Part shown: positions 40,887 to 49,290 of the stretch, piece by piece
Layout of the letters: each line of letters starts with the position of its first letter
Numbering within the stretch: the first letter of the stretch is position 1
Source: CAWBVG01 sp963792175
Lineage (GTDB): Bacteria > Acidobacteriota > Vicinamibacteria > Vicinamibacterales > CAVVIG01
Length of the DNA stretch: 64,000 nt
Reading direction: 5' to 3'
Assembly (NCBI GenBank): GCA_963792175.1
Contig: CAWBVG010000031.1
Location: 248,001-312,000, forward strand
Translations under genes and position numbers: made by a program
The notes under the pieces: generated by a model
Database searches by the model: none
Seen by the model: only the letters and a program-made list of their open reading frames with translations
What the model was told of the DNA's origin: nothing

Positions 40887-43800
40887 CGGAACTCGGTGTC
40901 CTCGACGATCTCCCGATCCTAAGGTTTCTGCCCGACGACGCCCGCGCGCTGGTCGTTCGCCAGTTCGTCGCCGTGTCGTTTCCATTCGGCGGCGTGATCG
41001 TGGCGGAAGGCGACGCAGCCGACGGTTTGTACGTGCTCGTCTCGGGCCGGGCCCGGGTGATCAAGCGCGCCGACAACGGCGATGAAATCCCGCTGAACAT
41101 CCTGCGGGCCGGCGACAGCTTCGGTGAGGTCGAACTCCTCGACGGGGCGCGCCGTCCGGCAACGGTCCGCGCCAGCAGCGACGTCCTGGCGCTGCAGCTC
41201 GATCGCGCGGCGTTCGACGGTCTGCTCGAGCGCACGCCCGACATCCGCACCTACCTCGAGCTGCAAACCAAGCATCGTCAGCTCCAGGGATTCTTCAGAG
41301 GGTTTCCGGCTTTCGCGCGACTGCCCGCGGAGGCCGTCGTCGGCATCGTCCTCGCGGAGCTCGAGCCGGTCGACGTTCCGGCGGGTGCGGTGATTGTGCG
41401 GCCGGGCGATCCGGCCGGGCCGATGTACCTGATCGAGCGTGGCAACCTGCGCGTGTTTCGCGAGGACCGCGGCAAGCGCGTCTACGTCGCGAGCCTCGGC
41501 GCGGGCGAGTACTTCGGCGAGATGGCGGCGCTCGCCGGGCTCCCGCACAACACCACCGTGGAAGCGGTCGCCGACAGCCGTCTGCTGACGCTCGGGTCGG
41601 ACACCGTGAAGCGGCTCGCCGACGCGCTGCCCGATTTCCGCGCCCGGCTCGATGAACGCATCGCGCAGTATTCCTACCGGGAGCGTGCCCAGGTCCCCGA
41701 CGGCGTGGCGGACGAGATCCTTCCGGCGTCCGCCGACGCGCAGCGGCAGGTCAGCGACGCGCAAGTCGATCAGACCACACCGGCAGATGGCGCGATCGAC
41801 GAGGCGCCGTTCGAGTCCGAAGGACGGTTCGTCAAGAAGCGGCGCCGCGTCCGGCGCATGAAGTTCCTCCGGCAAATCGACGAGATGGATTGCGGCGCCG
41901 CCAGCCTGGCGATGATCAGCAGGCATTTCGGTCGCGCCGTCCCGCTCGCGCGCATCCGGCAGCTGGTCAACACCGGTCTCGACGGGACGAGCCTTCGTTC
42001 GCTGTGCAGTGCGGCCGAGGAACTGGGGCTCGCCGCGCGTTCCGTCAAAGCCTCGCCGCAGAATCTCGATCGCATGCCGCTGCCGGCGATCTGCCACTGG
42101 GATGGCGACCACTGGCTGGTGCTGTACCACGTCACGCGCCGTTTCGTGCGTCTCGCCGATCCCGCGCTGGGGTTTCGCCGGCTGCCGCGGGCCGAGTTCG
42201 ACCGGCGTTGGACCGGTTACACCGCGCTCTTCGACTACACGCCGGCGTTCGAGCAGGCGCCCGAGGCGGCGCGCGGGCTCGCGTGGCTGCGGCCGATCGT
42301 CAAGCCGTTTACACCGCTGGTGATGCGCGCGCTCGGCCTCGCGCTGGTGGTGAGCGGACTGCAGATGGTCCTGCCGGTCTTCACCCAGGTGATCGTCGAT
42401 CGCGTGCTGGTCGAGCAGGACCTGACGCTCCTCCGGCTCCTCATCATCGCCATGGGCGGAACGATGGCATTCATCGTGGCGTCGCTCCTGGCGCAGCGGT
42501 ATCTGCTCAGTTTTGCCGCCGTGCGGATCGACGCTGCCGGCCTCGACTTCATCACCCGCCGGTTGCTGGCGCTGCCGATGTCGTACTTCGCCACGCGTCG
42601 CACGGGCGACCTGCAGCGGCGGATCGAAGGCGTGAGGCAGATCCGCGACCTCCTGGTCCAGAACGGCATCGCCGGCGTGACGGCGGTCGCGCAGCTCGGC
42701 GTGACCGTCGCGCTGATGTTCGTGTACAGCACGCCGCTCGCGCTGGTGTTTCTCGCGACCGCGCCGCTGTACGCGCTGCTGATGATCGGCGCGGTCCGGC
42801 GGCTGCGGCCCACCATCTACGACCTCGAGGACGCCTACGGCCGGTATCACTCGTATCAGGTGGACGCGATCAAGGGCATCGAGACGGTCAAGGCGGTTGG
42901 CGGCGAGCCGATGTTCCGTCAGATGATGCTCGCGCAGTTTCAAGGCGTCGCGCACAAGCTGTTTCGTGCGGACTTCACCGTGATGAGCTACGAGGGCGCG
43001 GCCGAGGCCATCACGTTTCTCGGCCTCGGATTGTTTCTCTGGGCCGGCGCCAAACAGGTGCTCGCGGGCCAGCTCACCATCGGCGGCCTCGTGGCCTTCA
43101 ACTCCCTGGTCACGCTCGCCACCGTCCCGATCCACAACCTGCTGACACTGTGGGATACGCTGCAGCGCGCCACGGTGATGCTCAACCGGCTCGACGACGT
43201 CTTCGACCAGGAGCCCGAGCAGGGACACGATCGGTCGCGGCTCCGTCCGGTGCGCAACCTGACCGGACACGTGGCGTTCCGAAACGTGGGCTTCCGCTAC
43301 GGCGGTCCGGAAGCGCCGGCGATTCTGCAGGACATCACGCTCGAAGTTCCCGCGGGAAAGACCATCGCCATCGTCGGTCGCAGCGGATCGGGCAAGACCA
43401 CGATGGCAAAGTGCCTGGCGGGGCTGCTCGAGCCGACGGAAGGCACCATCCAGTTCGACGGACTCGATCTCAAGACGCTCAACTACCGCGACCTGCGCCG
43501 TCAGATTGGGTTCGTGCTGCAGGATTCCTATGTGTTCGCCGACACCATCGGCCGCAACATCGCGTTTGGCGACGACGAGCCCGACATGGCGCGCGTGACA
43601 TGGGCGGCGCACGCGGCGAGCGCGCAAGAGTTCATCGACCGGCTGCCGTTCGGGTATGACACGCGCATCGGCGAAACCGGCATCGCGCTGTCCGGCGGCC
43701 AGAAGCAGCGCATCGCCATCGCGCGTGCCATCTATCACAAGCCGCCGATTCTGGTGTTCGACGAGGCGACCAGCTCCCTCGACACCGAATCGGAACGCGC

Positions 43801-43999
43801 GGTTCAGGAAAACATCGACGCGCTGCTGCGCGGCCGCACGTCGTTCGTGATCGCGCATCGGCTCAGCACGGTGCGCAACGCCGACAAGATCATCGTGCTC
43901 GAGCGCGGGCGGCTCGTCGAGCAGGGGACACACGACGAGCTGATGCGCCGCCAGGGTCTTTATTACTATCTTGCGAGCCAGCAGCTGGGGGTCGCCTGA
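40883..43999 (+). CDS. ABC exporter with two cyclic-nucleotide-binding domains and C39 peptidase domain
   Basis: A single intact 1038-residue protein. Two cNMP-binding-like beta-roll domains come first: about 10-125 with GDSFGEVELLDGARRPATVR, and about 135-250 with GAGEYFGEMAALAGLPHNTT. After a linker is a C39 peptidase domain with QIDEMDCGAASLAMISRHFG (Cys337), a DHWLVLYH stretch (His410) and LADPALG (Asp426), a complete catalytic triad. Six membrane helices follow from about 480, then the ATPase with Walker A GRSGSGKT (832-839), LSGGQ (936-940) and Walker B ILVFDEA (956-962). Such exporters cut leader peptides after Gly-Gly while secreting the cargo. The TTG start overlaps the previous stop. 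The cNMP-like domains suggest allosteric control, though ligand binding is not shown. HlyD follows after 2 bases. Confidence 0.95.
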   Translation: MTELGVLDDLPILRFLPDDARALVVRQFVAVSFPFGGVIVAEGDAADGLYVLVSGRARVIKRADNGDEIPLNILRAGDSFGEVELLDGARRPATVRASSDVLALQLDRAAFDGLLERTPDIRTYLELQTKHRQLQGFFRGFPAFARLPAEAVVGIVLAELEPVDVPAGAVIVRPGDPAGPMYLIERGNLRVFREDRGKRVYVASLGAGEYFGEMAALAGLPHNTTVEAVADSRLLTLGSDTVKRLADALPDFRARLDERIAQYSYRERAQVPDGVADEILPASADAQRQVSDAQVDQTTPADGAIDEAPFESEGRFVKKRRRVRRMKFLRQIDEMDCGAASLAMISRHFGRAVPLARIRQLVNTGLDGTSLRSLCSAAEELGLAARSVKASPQNLDRMPLPAICHWDGDHWLVLYHVTRRFVRLADPALGFRRLPRAEFDRRWTGYTALFDYTPAFEQAPEAARGLAWLRPIVKPFTPLVMRALGLALVVSGLQMVLPVFTQVIVDRVLVEQDLTLLRLLIIAMGGTMAFIVASLLAQRYLLSFAAVRIDAAGLDFITRRLLALPMSYFATRRTGDLQRRIEGVRQIRDLLVQNGIAGVTAVAQLGVTVALMFVYSTPLALVFLATAPLYALLMIGAVRRLRPTIYDLEDAYGRYHSYQVDAIKGIETVKAVGGEPMFRQMMLAQFQGVAHKLFRADFTVMSYEGAAEAITFLGLGLFLWAGAKQVLAGQLTIGGLVAFNSLVTLATVPIHNLLTLWDTLQRATVMLNRLDDVFDQEPEQGHDRSRLRPVRNLTGHVAFRNVGFRYGGPEAPAILQDITLEVPAGKTIAIVGRSGSGKTTMAKCLAGLLEPTEGTIQFDGLDLKTLNYRDLRRQIGFVLQDSYVFADTIGRNIAFGDDEPDMARVTWAAHAASAQEFIDRLPFGYDTRIGETGIALSGGQKQRIAIARAIYHKPPILVFDEATSSLDTESERAVQENIDALLRGRTSFVIAHRLSTVRNADKIIVLERGRLVEQGTHDELMRRQGLYYYLASQQLGVA

Positions 44000-44001
44000 C
44001 C

Positions 44002-45219
44002 ATGACCGGTCCCGAATCGCCCGCGCCGTTTCTCGACGCCGATCCGCCGCCGTGGGCGGTGCGGTCGCTCGCGACGATTCTGCTGCTGCTGTTCGCGGTC
44101 GCTGTCGTCGCGCTGTTCGTCGTGCACGTGCCCGAGACGGTCTCGGCGACGTTCACGCTCCGGCCGATGCGTGGCACCGATCCGGTGCGGACGCTGCACG
44201 ACGGCATCGTCGCGAAGGTCAACGTCGAAGACGCGCAGACGGTGGCCGCGGGGGCGGTGTTGTTCGTCATCGCGTCGGAGCCGGTGGGGGACCGGATGGC
44301 CGAGCGGCAGACCGTCGACGCGCGATTGTCCGGCGGGCGAACCCGGATGGAGAACGAACGCCAGAAGTACGAGAACCAGCGGCGCGCCGACTCGCAGGAA
44401 CAGGGCCGGCTCCAGCAGCACGTCGCGAACCTCGATGCGCAGCTGACGCTCAAGCAGCGTCAGTTCACGCTGACGCAGGACATCGCGACGCGACACCAGA
44501 AAAGCTTCGAGGAGGGCATCGGGACCTGGATGGAGGCGTCCCGGCAGAAGCTCGAGGCCGACAAACTGGCGGTCGAAGTGGAACAGCTGCGGAACGACGC
44601 CGCCGACACCCGCAATGCCCTGGAACGCCTGACGTTCGAGATGGCCTCGCGGCGCGCAGGATTCGCCGAGGTGGAGCGCGGCATTGGCGAGGACTTGTCC
44701 GCGTACCGCGTGCGGAAGGGCGTCCTCGATCAGGATCGCGCGCGCGACGGCAACGCCATCTCGGTGGAGACACCGTGCGCGGGCACGATCGTGAAGCTGC
44801 ACGTGCGCAGTCCCGCCGCAGTCGTGCACGAAGGCGATCTGCTGGCGGAGGTGGCGTGCTCGGATGAAAAACTCGAGGCCGAGCTGCTGCTGCCGGAGCG
44901 CGGACTGGCGCTGGTCAGAACCGGCCAGCCGGTCAAGCTGCTGTACGACGCGTTTCCATACGAGCGCTACGGCGTGCACTACGGCACGCTGCGTTGGCTG
45001 AGCCCCTCGTCGACGTCCGACGGGGGCTCGACGGGGTTTCGCGCGCTGGCTGAGATCGAATCGACGACCGTAGGCGTTCAGGGCCTGCGCCGCCCGGTGC
45101 TGCCGGGGATGACCGGACGGGCGGCGGTGATTGTCGGGCGGCGATCGCTGGCCAGCTACGCGGTCGAACCACTGCGTCAGCTCCGCGAGTCGCTCGCGAC
45201 CGGGCCGCACGGTTCGTAA
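44002..45219 (+). CDS. HlyD-family secretion adaptor
   Basis: Membrane-fusion protein of 405 residues completing the exporter. It has one N-terminal membrane helix (VRSLATILLLLFAVAVVALF), a lipoyl half (TLHDGIVAKVNVEDAQTVAA), a long coiled coil (about 105-235, ERQKYENQRRADSQEQGRLQ), the second lipoyl half (ISVETPCAGTIVKLHVRSPA) and beta-barrel regions (VKLLYDAFPYERYGVHYGTL). It ends MTGRAAVIVGRRSLASYAVE plus PLRQLRESL. The frame is intact and it starts 2 bases after the ABC gene, so they form one operon. A partner outer-membrane channel is not in the window. Confidence 0.92.
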   Translation: MTGPESPAPFLDADPPPWAVRSLATILLLLFAVAVVALFVVHVPETVSATFTLRPMRGTDPVRTLHDGIVAKVNVEDAQTVAAGAVLFVIASEPVGDRMAERQTVDARLSGGRTRMENERQKYENQRRADSQEQGRLQQHVANLDAQLTLKQRQFTLTQDIATRHQKSFEEGIGTWMEASRQKLEADKLAVEVEQLRNDAADTRNALERLTFEMASRRAGFAEVERGIGEDLSAYRVRKGVLDQDRARDGNAISVETPCAGTIVKLHVRSPAAVVHEGDLLAEVACSDEKLEAELLLPERGLALVRTGQPVKLLYDAFPYERYGVHYGTLRWLSPSSTSDGGSTGFRALAEIESTTVGVQGLRRPVLPGMTGRAAVIVGRRSLASYAVEPLRQLRESLATGPHGS

Positions 45220-45254
45220 TTGGAAGCTGAAGAGCTGAACGCCGAGAACTGCTG
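45219..45254. repeat. short AGCTGAA-type satellite
   Basis: GGAAGCTGAAGAGCTGAACG and GCCGAGAACTGCTG are loose 7-8-base repeats filling the gap between the hlyD-like and sigma-54 activator genes. They are similar in style to 59232-59275. Confidence 0.5.
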
Positions 45255-46246
45255 ATGCCCGCCAAGCACGCACGAATACGACGACACCGACGCGACGCTC
45301 GACGACTTCTGGTCCAGCGACGCCGGGATGCAGGCGTGCCTCGACCGCGCCCGGCTGGCCGCGCGCACGGACCTGCCGATTCTGATTCTCGGAGAGTCCG
45401 GCACCGGAAAGACGATTCTCGCGCGAGCCATCCACAACTCCTCGTCGCGGAAGGGCCGGCCGTTCATCGCGTTCAACGCCGCCGCGCTGAGCGAGACGCT
45501 GCTCGACAGCCAGCTGTTCGGGCACGAGCGGGGCGCGTTCACGGGCGCGCAGAATCGCGTCAAGGGCAAGTTCGAGCTCGCCGACGGCGGCACGCTGTTC
45601 ATCGACGAAGTGGGCGACCTCAGCCCGACCGCCCAGAGCAAGATCCTGCGAGCGGTTGAAACCGGCGAGTTCGAACGGTTGGGATCCGAGACGCTCCAGC
45701 GCGGCGACGTCCGCCTGATCTCGGCGACTCACCATCCGATCGGCGTCGCGGACGGCAGGAACGGCTTCCGCGACGACCTGTTCTATCGCATCAGCGGCAT
45801 CACGCTGGCGGTGCCGTCGCTGCGCGAGCGGCCGAACGACCTGCCGACGCTCCTCGCCAACGAAATCGCCAGGGCCAGCCGGCGGCAGGGGACCTCGATC
45901 GTCGGGCTGGATCGCGAAGCGGCCGATCGGCTGCTGGCGTACCCGTGGCCGGGCAATCTCCGGGAGCTCTCCAAGATCGTCCAGGCCGCGGTGGCGCTGA
46001 CGACAGGGGAGGTCATCACACGTCGACCACCTGTTGCTGCCGGGCGATCAACCCCCGGCCGTTGTCGCCGCCGCGCGCGCGGCCCGCGGCACGGACCACT
46101 CCTTGAAGGAGGCCGTGCACCGCCATATCCGGACAGTCCTCGAGGCGGTCGGCGGCAACAAGCGCCGGGCGGCGCGGGAACTGGGCGTGTCGCGCGCGAC
46201 GCTCGAACGGAAGCTCCAGGAAATCGCCAGGGCGACGCGGCGGTAA
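45255..46246 (+). CDS. sigma-54-dependent activator (AAA+ and Fis-type HTH), frameshifted
   Basis: Enhancer-binding protein without a receiver domain. After about 25 residues (EYDDTDATLDDFWSSDAGMQ) the AAA+ domain begins. It has Walker A LGESGTGKTILARAIH, the sigma-54 contact loop GHERGAFTGAQNRVKGKFEL (intact GAFTGA), Walker B GGTLFIDEVGDLSP and the arginine-finger region GFRDDLFYRISGITL. The C-terminal HTH reads EAVGGNKRRAARELGVSRAT. Frame changes lie near 45270 and 46020. There is no obvious sensory domain, so activity may be set by partner proteins. It probably drives the GG-N10-GC promoter 190 bases downstream, ahead of the peptide genes. Confidence 0.9.
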
Positions 46247-46369
46247 CCGCCGGTCGTCGTCTCGATGCGCGCCGTGACCGGCTCGGAAACGGTACCTCCA
46301 TGGCCTCGTTCTGAGCGCGACTGGCCCTGTTTCGAGACCGCTCGCGCACCCGCATGAAATCTCCTGGCC

Positions 46370-46390
46370 GGACTTCTTTTCAAAAAGTCC
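46370..46390. promoter_or_regulatory. inverted repeat upstream of sigma-54 promoter
   Basis: Arms GGACTT and AAGTCC flank an inner TTTT/AAAA pair in a 21-base near-palindrome centred about 57 bases before the promoter's -24 element. It may be the enhancer site of the adjacent activator or the terminator of its gene; it is not followed by a clear T tract. Confidence 0.4.
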
Positions 46391-46434
46391 GCGGTTTTCG
46401 ACGTGTCACGCGCAGCCCGCGCGGTATGGACGAG

Positions 46435-46450
46435 TGGCAAGCCGCGTGCA
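46435..46450 (+). promoter_or_regulatory. sigma-54 (-24/-12) promoter candidate
   Basis: TGGCAAGCCGCGTGCA matches TGGCAC-N5-TTGC(A/T) with the invariant GG and GC exactly ten bases apart. Mismatches are A for C at the sixth position and G for T before TGC. Transcription would start near 46460, leaving a leader of roughly 20-25 bases before the first peptide gene at 46484. Confidence 0.6.
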
Positions 46451-46483
46451 CATGCGGGCGGCGCTGGAGGATTTGAGGATCAC

Positions 46484-46811
46484 ATGGCCCAGAAGAAACC
46501 AAGACCGAACACACGAGACATCGTGACGCTTGCCGACCTCGCACCCCGACATGACGTGACGGGTGGAAGCCAGCGGCGCGTGTTCGGGTCGGACCCGATC
46601 GAACCGGCGAAGGCCCACGGGAAGAAGGTCAAGGATCTCCCGGCGAAGTCCGGCGTCAAGGGCGGCGGCAGCAATCTCAACGACAACGTGACCTTGGTGC
46701 GCGCCGCGAAGCCGGGCAAGAAGGCGAAGGATCTCGGCGAAGTCCCCGACCCGGGTCAAGGGCGGCGGCGTGAATCTCAACGACAACATGACGCTCGTCC
46801 GCGTTCACTAA
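46484..46811 (+). CDS. repeat peptide A (double-glycine, lysine-rich), one frameshift
   Basis: First of five tandem paralogues, about 108 residues after repair. The ATG has GAGGAT upstream; a longer frame from 46403 lacks a ribosome site. Three double-glycine motifs are present: LADLAPRHDVTGG (residues about 16-28), VKDLPAKSGVKGG (about 54-66) and AKDLAKSPTRVKGG. The last needs removal of one G near 46736. The second and third motifs are each followed by NLNDN(V/M)TLVR. It ends NLNDNMTLVRVH. It is basic, with no Cys and no membrane segment. The sigma-54 candidate lies 34 bases upstream. I infer a substrate of the C39 exporter; no known RiPP class is recognised. Confidence 0.72.
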
Positions 46812-46836
46812 CGATCGACTACGACGGAGGCAGACG

Positions 46837-47026
46837 ATGGGATCGAAACGACCGGCGAAGAAGAGCAAGGATTCCACCAAAGTCGAGCGGCGCCGTCAAA
46901 GGCGGAAAGACGGACAAACTCGCCGTGAACGACAACTGGACGCTCGTCCGTGGCGCGAAGCCGGCGCCGAAGAAGAGAGACCTGCCGTCGCGCAAGGACG
47001 TCAAGGGCGGGAAGAAGGTCGCGTAA
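46837..47026 (+). CDS. repeat peptide B (double-glycine, lysine-rich), one frameshift
   Basis: About 62 residues, with a strong GGAGG eight bases before ATG 46837. After MGSKRPAKKSKDST, one extra base near 46880 breaks the frame. The repaired chain reads SSGAVKGGKTDKL, then AVNDNWTLVRGAKPAPKK, then RDLPSRKDVKGGKKVA. It thus has two GG motifs flanking one NDNxTLVR core, with Trp at the variable position. The N-terminal motif has DS where the others have DL. It is very basic. It belongs to the peptide array; same inferred role as its neighbours. Confidence 0.7.
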
Positions 47027-47059
47027 GCATCTCAAACCCTTCAGCCAGTGGAGGACGCG

Positions 47060-47230
47060 ATGAAGAAGACCAAGAAGGTAAAGGATTTGGCCCCGAAGTC
47101 AGGCAAGGTCAAGGGCGGCCTGATTGCGGCCAACGACAACCTGACGCTCGTCCGCAACGCGAAGCCGGCGCCGAAGAAGCGGGACCTGCCGTCGCGCAAG
47201 GACGTCTCGGGCGGGAAGAAGAAGGCCTAG
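47060..47230 (+). CDS. repeat peptide C (double-glycine, lysine-rich)
   Basis: An intact 56-residue member and the clearest example of the pattern. ATG 47060 has GGAGG nine bases upstream (an in-frame GTG at 47048 is less likely). The order is MKKTKKVKDLAPKSGKVKGG, then LIAANDNLTLVRNAKPAPKK, then RDLPSRKDVSGGKKKA. Cutting after the first GG would remove a 20-residue leader whose Val at -4 and Leu at -11 recall double-glycine leaders. The C-terminal RDLPSRKDVSGG repeats the leader motif. There is no Cys, so disulfides or lanthionines are excluded. Confidence 0.8.
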   Translation: MKKTKKVKDLAPKSGKVKGGLIAANDNLTLVRNAKPAPKKRDLPSRKDVSGGKKKA

Positions 47231-47274
47231 TCTCGGCAACCCTCGGTCAACTGTCAGAAAACTGGAGGCGTGTG

Positions 47275-47454
47275 ATGGCATCGAAGAAGGCGAAGGATCT
47301 GACCCCGAAGTCTGGCTCCGTCAAGGGCGGCCGGCCCGTGGCGGGAGCTGGTCCGAACGACAACATGACGCTCGTGCGCAACGCGAAGCCGGCGCCGAAG
47401 AAGCGGGACCTGCCGTCGCGCAAGGACGTCAAGGGCGGCAAGAAGGCGGTCTAG
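47275..47454 (+). CDS. repeat peptide D (double-glycine, lysine-rich)
   Basis: An intact 59-residue member. GGAGG lies before ATG 47275. The order is MASKKAKDLTPKSGSVKGG, RPVAGAGPNDNMTLVRNAKP, APKKRDLPSRKDVKGGKKAV. The spacer between the first GG and NDN varies in length and sequence among members (RPVAGAGP here, LIAA in peptide C), whereas NDNxTLVRxAKP and RDLPSRKDVKGG are nearly fixed. That contrast of conserved modules and a variable spacer is what one expects of recognition elements around a changeable segment. Confidence 0.8.
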   Translation: MASKKAKDLTPKSGSVKGGRPVAGAGPNDNMTLVRNAKPAPKKRDLPSRKDVKGGKKAV

Positions 47455-47494
47455 TTTCGTCGAACGTCAGCGAACCGGTCAGGACAGGAGAGCG

Positions 47495-47682
47495 ATGATG
47501 AAGGGATCGAAGAGCCCGGCGAAGAAGGCGAAGGATCTCGCACCGAAGTCTGGCTCCGTCAAGGGAGGCGGCTGCAGGGTAAGAACGACAACATGACGCT
47601 CGTCCGCGGCGCGAAGCCGACGTCGAAGAAGAAGGATCTGCCGTCGCGGAAGGACGTCAAGGGCGGGTATAAGAAGGCCTGA
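47495..47682 (+). CDS. repeat peptide E (double-glycine, lysine-rich), one frameshift
   Basis: Last paralogue, about 62 residues. AGGAG precedes two ATGs (47495, 47498). The order is MKGSKSPAKKAKDLAPKSGS, VKGGG, a frame change near 47570 (one C missing), then KNDNMTLVRGAKPTSKK, KDLPSRKDVKGGYKKA. With the frame repaired it matches C and D throughout, so a base-call error is likely. The TGA at 47680 lies 85 bases before the stop of the convergent SET gene. Confidence 0.7.
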
Positions 47683-47766
47683 TTGAGCCGCGGGCTCTCT
47701 ACGTCCGCGGAGCCGTTCGTCTCCGCCGTCGCGAACGCTTTTTCAGGTCGCGGCGGCGGGGTAGAT

Positions 47767-49227
47767 TCATCGTCCCGCGGCACGTCGGCGCCCCACAGCG
47801 GCAGCGATCGGGCGCAGCTCCTCCGAGTACTTGTAGTCGACCGTGAGCTCCTCGCCGGCCGCAATCGGCCGGCGGCTGTAATACATGATGTGGCCGCGCA
47901 CCAGCCGAGTCTTCAAGTTCGGCTCGCACGAGTGGTTGATCAGTTCCGCACCGCTTCCGCCAATCGCGCCGTCGAGCCGCCAGTACGAATCCAGCAGAAA
48001 CAGGTAGCTGCGCGCCGGGTCCCAGCGGCGTTTGCTTTCGCGACGGCTGATGCGCTCCCCCGTGTACTCGATGACCTTCCGCCTCGGTGGGATCGGTTCG
48101 TCGGCAAAGACGCCCAGGCGATGGATGCGCGAACGACGGACGGCAAGCCCGAATTTCGCGAGCGCCGGGTTGATCGTTCCGGTCAGCGCCACCGCGTCGT
48201 CGTTCACCGCCTCGACCTTCCCCAGGATCCGCGCGGCCCGCTTCGCGCACGCCCTCGCTTCCCCCCAGCGCCGCAGCTTGCGCAGCGTGTCGGCGTAGTT
48301 CTCGAGGCAGATCGCCACGTTCGGGTGGTCCGGACCCAGCGTCTTCGTGAACACGTCGAGCGCCTGCCGAAAGAGGTCGGCCGCTTCCTTGACCCGCCCG
48401 CGGGTCTTCAGCAGCGAGGCGAGGTTGTTGGCGCAGAACGCCGTCTTCGGATGGTCGTCACCCAGGCGAGCGGTTTCACTGGCCAGGGCGCGCCGGTAGA
48501 GGGCCTCGGCCTGTTTCGGCCGGCCCCGTGCCTGCTGAACGGCCGCCAGATTGTTCAGCGCGACGGCCACCTCGTGCGAGTCGGGACCGTGCTCGCGTTC
48601 GAGGATCGCAATGGCCCGCCGATACAAGACGCTCTGATTCGTCGAACTTTTTCTGTCCGTCGAGCAGCGCAGCCAGGGCAGTCAGATCTCGAGCGACGAG
48701 CGAGTGGCGCGGCCCGAGCGCGCGCGATTCTGATCCGCACGGACCGCCGCGCGAACGGTTCGCCGCGTGCCCAGTTGCCGGCCGAATGCTCGAGACCGCC
48801 GAGGTTGTGATACAGCGTCGCCACGTCCGGGTGATCGGCACCGAGCCGGTGTTCGCTGATGGTCAGGGCTCGCTGATACAGCGGGCCGGCATCGAGGAAC
48901 CGGCCGAGGTACTTGTAACAGACGCCGAGGTTGTTCAGGGCAGTCGACACCGCGAGCGTGTCCGGGCCGAATCCGCGCTCGGTCGCGTCGAGCGCCTGCT
49001 TGAGCACGCGCGCTGCCGCTCGGTAGCGCCCCTGATTCTCCAGCAGTTGTCCGAGGCGGATCAGCGCGCGCGCCCGCTGCACGCAGCACACGTCGAGGCG
49101 ACGAGGCGGTTACCTTCAGCCGGCGAATTGCGCGGCGGAACTCGCGCTCCGCCGACGCCGGATCGCCGGCGGCCTCGTGCGCGGCGGCGGATCTCAAGAG
49201 GCGGGCGATCGTCCGGCGAGCATCCAT
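47767..49227 (-). CDS. TPR-repeat protein with C-terminal SET methyltransferase domain, frameshifted
   Basis: About 487 residues. The N-terminal two-thirds are tetratricopeptide repeats of kinesin-light-chain type (RYRAAARVLKQALDATERGF, DTLAVSTALNNLGVCYKYLG, HPDVATLYHNLGGLEHSAGN, VAVALNNLAAVQQARGRPKQ). The C-terminal SET domain has RLGVFADEPIPPRRKVIEYT (GERIS), then ELINHSCEPNLKTRLV and AAGEELTVDYKYSE. The NHSCxPN and GEELTxDY motifs bind S-adenosylmethionine and substrate Lys. No post-SET cysteines are seen. Frame changes lie near 49085, 48710 and 48640. It converges on the lysine-rich peptide genes. A lysine methyltransferase acting on these peptides is an attractive inference, not shown by sequence. 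Confidence 0.85.
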
Positions 49228-49290
49228 CGCGTCTGTTCAGAGCGCATGACCAGTGGAGTGTCCACGCTGAATCGGGACCAGTTGTGGCCT

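Noticed and set aside
40919..43933. A 1004-residue open frame antisense to the ABC exporter
   Set aside because: It is a GC-bias shadow: no family motif, low-complexity Arg/Gly/His content, and the plus-strand frame carries complete C39, membrane and ATPase motifs.
46403..47026. A 207-residue protein spanning peptides A and B
   Set aside because: It crosses frame changes and the internal ribosome site of peptide B; the conserved modules start at the separate ATGs 46484 and 46837.
46484..47682. Lanthipeptide or other cysteine-based RiPP
   Set aside because: The peptides contain no Cys and there is no LanB/LanM, YcaO or radical-SAM gene nearby.
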